Shown here in pieces: positions 6,835 to 9,316 of a stretch of DNA of 9,316 nt (position 1 is its first letter; each line of letters opens with the position of its first letter). The position numbers and the translations under genes are program-made. The notes under the pieces were generated by a model. The model was not told where the DNA came from. It was given only the letters and a program-made list of their open reading frames with translations, and made no database searches. The stretch comes from Candidatus Hermodarchaeota archaeon (GTDB taxonomy: Archaea; Asgardarchaeota; Hermodarchaeia; Hermodarchaeales; Hermodarchaeaceae). The stretch is from positions 1 to 9,316 of the forward strand of contig JAEOSV010000218.1 of the NCBI GenBank assembly GCA_016840185.1. Direction: 5' to 3'.

Positions 6835-7866
6835 CTACTTGACGTCTTTGGGTTTGCGAGCTGCAATACGGTTCAGTTGTGGAGGGGGCGGGGGTGCAAC
6901 AATTGATTCTTGAGTAAAATCAAAAATGGTGATTCTATCCTTTCCCAGTTGAACCTTCAGTTTTTGGGATGAGTCCACCTCACCTAACTGGGCGGTCGAT
7001 AATCCCTGTTGTTCGAAAATAGAAATTACTGGTTTTACATTCTTAGGAATAGTAGTACAAACAAACCCGGTTGAAATATACATCTTCAACCAAGTAATTA
7101 GATCAAGATCATCGGGACTTGGAATCGCGGCTAAATCGATGGTTGCTCCTTTTTGAGCATATTCTAACATCAAAAGGGTCGTACCAATGATGCCCCCATT
7201 GCTCAAATCCTTTGAAGCGGTCAGAAGCTGTTTGTCAGCGAGTATTCGCATGGCTTCATAGCGTTTGAGAACCTCCTCAGAGGTTTTGATGGCAGTTGTA
7301 TCCCAACCAAACTCATAATTTGGAGATATTCGACCTTGAAGGTCAACGGCTAAAATAAGTTGGTCGCCAGGCTGAGCTCCTCCTGCACTGATATAGGACT
7401 CACGTGGAACGGTGCCACAAATAGATGCACTTACCCCATTAGTAGGCGCATGGGGTGTTGTATGACCACGAACCACTTCCACTTTGAATTTCTGTCCCGC
7501 CTCACAAATCCCCTCCATGAACTTTACACCCACCTTCATATCTGCGAAGGCAATGTTCACCATCGCTACAATGGGGCGTCCTCCTGCCGCATAGATATCA
7601 TTCACGTTTACTAGAATCGCCGAGTATCCCGCTGCGTACGGTTTCGCTTCAGCCAGTTCTGGGATGACCGCATCTGTTGAAAGGAGAATTAGATTCTCAC
7701 CACCCAGGTCAATGGCTGCTGAGTCTTCTCCGATGGATGAGAGCACATGCGGGCATTTGAACCCTTCCTTACGAAGAATCGTCACCAATTGACCTATGGG
7801 TTGTTTTCGACGTAATCCCCAATAGTCTTTGATCTCTGAGATAATGGAAGATAACTTATCGGACAT
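6835..7866 (-). CDS. AIR-synthase-related (PurM-like) protein, methanogenesis-marker-2/sll0787 type
   Basis: Belongs to the PurM/SelD/HypE/ThiL fold superfamily of ATP-dependent enzymes; the exact substrate of this branch is not established as far as I know. The 343 residues show, in order: RRKQPIGQL near 19-27; a GEDSAAID phosphate/metal-type motif at 46-53; STDAV at 63-67 with Asp65; NVNDIYAAGGRP at 87-98, the hallmark AIR-synthase motif with Asp90; RGHT at 133-136; PGD at 166-168; DLQGRISPNYEFGWDTT at 175-191; and TASKDLSNGGIIGT at 216-229, the start of the C-terminal AIRS domain. The DLxGR...WDT and SKDxSNxGxxGT pair resembles the methanogenesis marker 2 and sll0787 families rather than PurM or SelD. 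An unusual tail holds five prolines (325-329) and a basic end. Start: ATG at 7866 with a strong GAGGAG seven bases upstream. It precedes the winged-helix gene and is divergent from the oxidoreductase. Confidence 0.88.
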   Translation of the reverse strand: MSDKLSSIISEIKDYWGLRRKQPIGQLVTILRKEGFKCPHVLSSIGEDSAAIDLGGENLILLSTDAVIPELAEAKPYAAGYSAILVNVNDIYAAGGRPIVAMVNIAFADMKVGVKFMEGICEAGQKFKVEVVRGHTTPHAPTNGVSASICGTVPRESYISAGGAQPGDQLILAVDLQGRISPNYEFGWDTTAIKTSEEVLKRYEAMRILADKQLLTASKDLSNGGIIGTTLLMLEYAQKGATIDLAAIPSPDDLDLITWLKMYISTGFVCTTIPKNVKPVISIFEQQGLSTAQLGEVDSSQKLKVQLGKDRITIFDFTQESIVAPPPPPQLNRIAARKPKDVK

Positions 7867-7872
7867 CGCAAG

Positions 7873-7878
7873 CTCCTC
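7873..7878 (-). promoter_or_regulatory. Strong Shine-Dalgarno for the AIR-synthase-like gene
   Basis: The minus strand reads GAGGAG, followed by six bases and the ATG at 7866. It is the clearest ribosome site in the window and confirms the start. Confidence 0.7.
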
Positions 7879-7903
7879 TGTGAGAATCGAGGATGTTGGT
7901 TTC

Positions 7904-7912
7904 GATAAAACT
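7904..7912 (-). promoter_or_regulatory. Possible TATA element for the AIR-synthase-like gene
   Basis: The minus strand reads AGTTTTATC about 42 nt upstream of the ATG at 7866. This would place the transcript start just before the GAGGAG site. A second AT-rich stretch, GTTTTAATTT (7932-7941), is an alternative that gives a leader of about 45 nt. I cannot choose between them. Confidence 0.3.
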
Positions 7913-7950
7913 TGTGGTTCACCTGAGAATGAAATTAAAACAGTTTCGAA

Positions 7951-7990
7951 GGGCTAACTCTAGCTCAGGGCTAACTCTAGCTCAGGGCTA
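7951..7990. repeat. 17-bp tandem direct repeat, two full copies plus six bases
   Basis: The unit GGGCTAACTCTAGCTCA occurs exactly at 7951-7967 and 7968-7984, and the first six bases recur at 7985-7990. Within it GCTA and TAGC alternate (GCTA-4 nt-TAGC-5 nt-GCTA-4 nt-TAGC-5 nt-GCTA), so each unit also holds an inverted repeat. It lies just upstream of the plus-strand TATA-like element and behind the minus-strand promoter, the place where a shared operator for the two divergent genes would be expected. It could instead be a chance slippage duplication. Confidence 0.9.
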
Positions 7991-7994
7991 GTAA

Positions 7995-8003
7995 TTTTAT
8001 ATT
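7995..8003 (+). promoter_or_regulatory. Putative TATA box for the luciferase-like oxidoreductase
   Basis: TTTTATATT is centred about 63 nt upstream of the ATG at 8062. A start near 8025 would leave a leader of some 37 nt that includes GGTGA. It directly follows the tandem repeat (five bases between them), so a protein bound there could block or assist TBP/TFB. Confidence 0.5.
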
Positions 8004-8050
8004 CTAGAAGATGACTTCACAATTCGTACGAAGAATTGCTCAACTATAAT

Positions 8051-8055
8051 GGTGA
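8051..8055 (+). promoter_or_regulatory. Shine-Dalgarno deciding the ATG start at 8062
   Basis: GGTGA sits six bases before the ATG at 8062 but directly abuts the ATG at 8056. The downstream ATG is therefore preferred. Confidence 0.6.
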
Positions 8056-8061
8056 ATGATA

Positions 8062-9003
8062 ATGGATTTTGGTGTACAAATTGAACCTCAATTCGGATAC
8101 ACCTTCGACGATGTCTCCACCATCACCGAGGTCGCCCTGAAAAATAAGTTCAATACCATCTGGTTTTCCGATCACTTCATGCTGGACACAGAATCCACCG
8201 ATCGGATTCTCCTTGACCCGTGGCTGTTAATGACAGCATTAACTCAACAGAACAAGAAAATACGAGTCGGGAGTATGGTATTCTGTCAAAGTTATCGGAA
8301 CCCTGCATTAACCGCCAAGATGGCAGCGTCATTGGATGTCTTATCCGGTGGACGTTTAGAATTTGGAATTGGAGCAGGCTGGAAAGAAGTGGAATATAAA
8401 GCCTATGGCTATCCATTTCCCTCAGCAAAAACTCGGATTCAACAAATGAATGAAACCATTCAGATTATTCGCGGTATCTGGACCAATGAACGCTTCACCT
8501 ACAAAGGTAAACACTATCAAGTTGAAGACGTCATTGCCGCCCCAAAACCCGTACAAAACCCGATGCCTATCTGGGTTGGAGCCCAAAATGGGAAAGAATT
8601 CATGCTTCGAGCCACCGCCAAATATGGTGATGGTATCAATGTGGCATGGATGAGTACACCCTCTGAACTCGAGGAACGATTCACACGGCTCGCAGACCTC
8701 TGCGAGAAATACGGTCGTAATACCTCCGAAATTAAAAAATCCCTAGGTCTATGGACTCGAATTTTTGATACCGAAGAAGAAATGGAAACCGCCCTCATTG
8801 AGAATGCCAAAACCAGGAACATACCCCTTCAAGAGTACAGGAAACGGATTAATCAAGCCCTATGGGGAACTGCCGATTCCATGGTTACGCGTCTCCGCGA
8901 ATTTGAACAGATTGGTGTTGAGCATGTTATCTTCATGTTCCCCCATGAGCAGGAAATCGACCAAATCAAAGCCATGGGGAAGTCAATTCTAACCAAACTG
9001 TAA
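8062..9003 (+). CDS. Luciferase-like (LLM class) F420/FMN-dependent oxidoreductase
   Basis: A TIM-barrel oxidoreductase of the bacterial-luciferase-like superfamily, which transfers hydride using F420 or FMN; the substrate cannot be told from sequence. The 313 residues (from the ATG at 8062) show: the N-terminal strand DFGVQIEPQ; IWFSDHF near 33-39 with the conserved Asp-His; a VGSMVFCQSYRNPALTAK segment near 69-86; LSGGRLEFGIGAGW near 94-107, the family hallmark; PIWVGAQNGKEFMLRATAKYGDGIN near 169-192; and the C-terminal GTADSMVTRLREFEQIGVEHVIFMFP near 269-294, which closes the barrel. Length is typical for the family (about 300-340). In an archaeon F420 is the likely cofactor, by inference. 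A start at 8056 would add Met-Ile but places GGTGA directly against the codon. The gene is divergent from the AIR-synthase-like gene across a repeat-bearing intergenic region and appears monocistronic, with 128 nt before the next start. Confidence 0.93.
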   Translation: MDFGVQIEPQFGYTFDDVSTITEVALKNKFNTIWFSDHFMLDTESTDRILLDPWLLMTALTQQNKKIRVGSMVFCQSYRNPALTAKMAASLDVLSGGRLEFGIGAGWKEVEYKAYGYPFPSAKTRIQQMNETIQIIRGIWTNERFTYKGKHYQVEDVIAAPKPVQNPMPIWVGAQNGKEFMLRATAKYGDGINVAWMSTPSELEERFTRLADLCEKYGRNTSEIKKSLGLWTRIFDTEEEMETALIENAKTRNIPLQEYRKRINQALWGTADSMVTRLREFEQIGVEHVIFMFPHEQEIDQIKAMGKSILTKL

Positions 9004-9030
9004 GACGTGCACGAACCAAAAACTTCTAAA

Positions 9031-9042
9031 GCAAAATTTTGC
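9031..9042. repeat. Perfect 12-bp palindrome downstream of the oxidoreductase
   Basis: GCAAAATTTTGC is its own reverse complement. It lies 28 nt after the oxidoreductase stop and about 90 nt before the ABC ATPase start. It has no loop and no trailing T-run, so it is not a convincing terminator. A dimeric regulator site for the ABC gene is possible. The rest of 9004-9131 holds no gene that I can see. Confidence 0.6.
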
Positions 9043-9121
9043 ACATGCCAGCAACTTAAAGCTGAGAACAGAGATGCTGCCTCAGTTTGTCACACTTGAT
9101 CCCGCCACCGTGACAGCCAAA

Positions 9122-9125
9122 GGTG
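9122..9125 (+). promoter_or_regulatory. Ribosome binding site for the ABC ATPase TTG start
   Basis: GGTG lies six bases upstream of the TTG at 9132, the same motif and spacing as used at 8062. The in-frame GTG at 9123 overlaps it and is therefore less likely to be the start. Confidence 0.5.
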
Positions 9126-9131
9126 CCTAGA

Positions 9132-9316
9132 TTGACAGCCAACCGTATCGTCATCGAATGCAACGAGGTCTACAAAACCTATGATGATGGAGACCTCAAA
9201 GTTGAAGTATTAAAGGGGTTAGACTTCAAAGTTCGCCAGGGAGAATTTGTTGCCATTGTTGGCGCGAGTGGAAGTGGGAAAACCACCCTCATCAACCTGC
9301 TTGCCCTTTTAGACCA
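9132..9316 (+). CDS. ABC transporter ATP-binding protein, LolD/MacB-like (N-terminal fragment)
   Basis: Only the first 61 complete codons are present before the right edge. The Walker A motif is intact: [10 protein letters not shown] near residues 42-51, followed by LINLLALLD. The lead-in ([36 protein letters not shown]) matches the usual aromatic A-loop Tyr (KTY), which stacks on adenine, and the VLKGLDF strand. The [29 protein letters not shown] style with LLALLD is typical of the LolD/MacB/FtsE group, ATPases that pair with FtsX/MacB-type permeases. This subgroup call is from memory of consensus sequences. The Walker B and signature motifs lie outside the window. The start is TTG at 9132, supported by GGTG six bases upstream; an in-frame TGA at 9111-9113 limits upstream extension. 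The permease, if any, would lie downstream. Confidence 0.9.
   Translation, partial: MTANRIVIECNEVYKTYDDGDLKVEVLKGLDFKVRQGEFVAIVGASGSGKTTLINLLALLD

Noticed and set aside
7951..7990. The tandem repeat as the start of a CRISPR array
   Set aside because: Units are 17 bp and directly adjacent, with no unique spacers, and no cas gene is nearby.
8056..8061. ATG at 8056 as start of the oxidoreductase
   Set aside because: The GGTGA site abuts it directly with no spacer. The ATG at 8062 has the proper six-base spacing and the usual N-terminal strand starts there.
9031..9042. The GCAAAATTTTGC palindrome as a transcription terminator
   Set aside because: It has no loop and no T-run after it, and six-base AT-rich arms would form a poor hairpin. 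An operator is at least as likely.

Overview
The window reads as chromosomal DNA from an archaeon. The evidence is a type II methionine aminopeptidase, Shine-Dalgarno motifs of the GGTGA/GAGGAG kind, AT-rich TATA-box-like elements upstream of several starts, a PurM-like protein of the methanogenesis-marker-2/sll0787 type, an F420-type luciferase-like oxidoreductase, and a tubulin/FtsZ-superfamily GTPase with partly eukaryote-like loops. An Asgard or related lineage would fit, but nothing here fixes the phylum. No tRNA, rRNA, CRISPR array, transposase or other mobile element was seen. Coding density is very high.

Layout. (1) 1-905, minus: methionine aminopeptidase, cut by the left edge just before its C-terminus. 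(2) 1029-6169, plus: a tight three-gene cluster with gaps of 12 and 26 nt. It encodes a 914-residue all-helical/coiled-coil protein, a 449-residue tubulin/FtsZ-superfamily protein, and a 335-residue helical protein of unknown family that starts with TTG. (3) 6166-7866, minus: an AIR-synthase-related protein followed by a short coiled-coil plus winged-helix protein. The latter's stop codon interlocks with the stop of the plus-strand cluster. (4) 7867-8061: a divergent intergenic region carrying a 17-bp tandem repeat. (5) 8062-9003, plus: a luciferase-like (LLM) flavin/F420 oxidoreductase. (6) 9132-9316, plus: the start of an ABC-transporter ATPase of the LolD/MacB type, cut by the right edge.

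The most interesting part is the three-gene cluster. The tubulin-superfamily protein has the length of a eukaryotic tubulin, a tubulin-like T1 (GECGSN) and T3 (GCGGN...G), the GGGTGxG T4 signature, and an FtsZ-like T7 with a DxxD pair. This combination matches neither canonical FtsZ nor CetZ as I know them. It is sandwiched, with operon-like spacing, between two otherwise unrecognised helical proteins. The large one is built from degenerate repeats of two short motifs that I could align by eye. I infer a filament-forming GTPase with dedicated helical partner proteins, i.e. a candidate undescribed archaeal cytoskeletal module. The partner relationship rests only on gene order. The nearby genes (aminopeptidase, PurM-like protein, oxidoreductase, transporter) look like ordinary metabolism or housekeeping.
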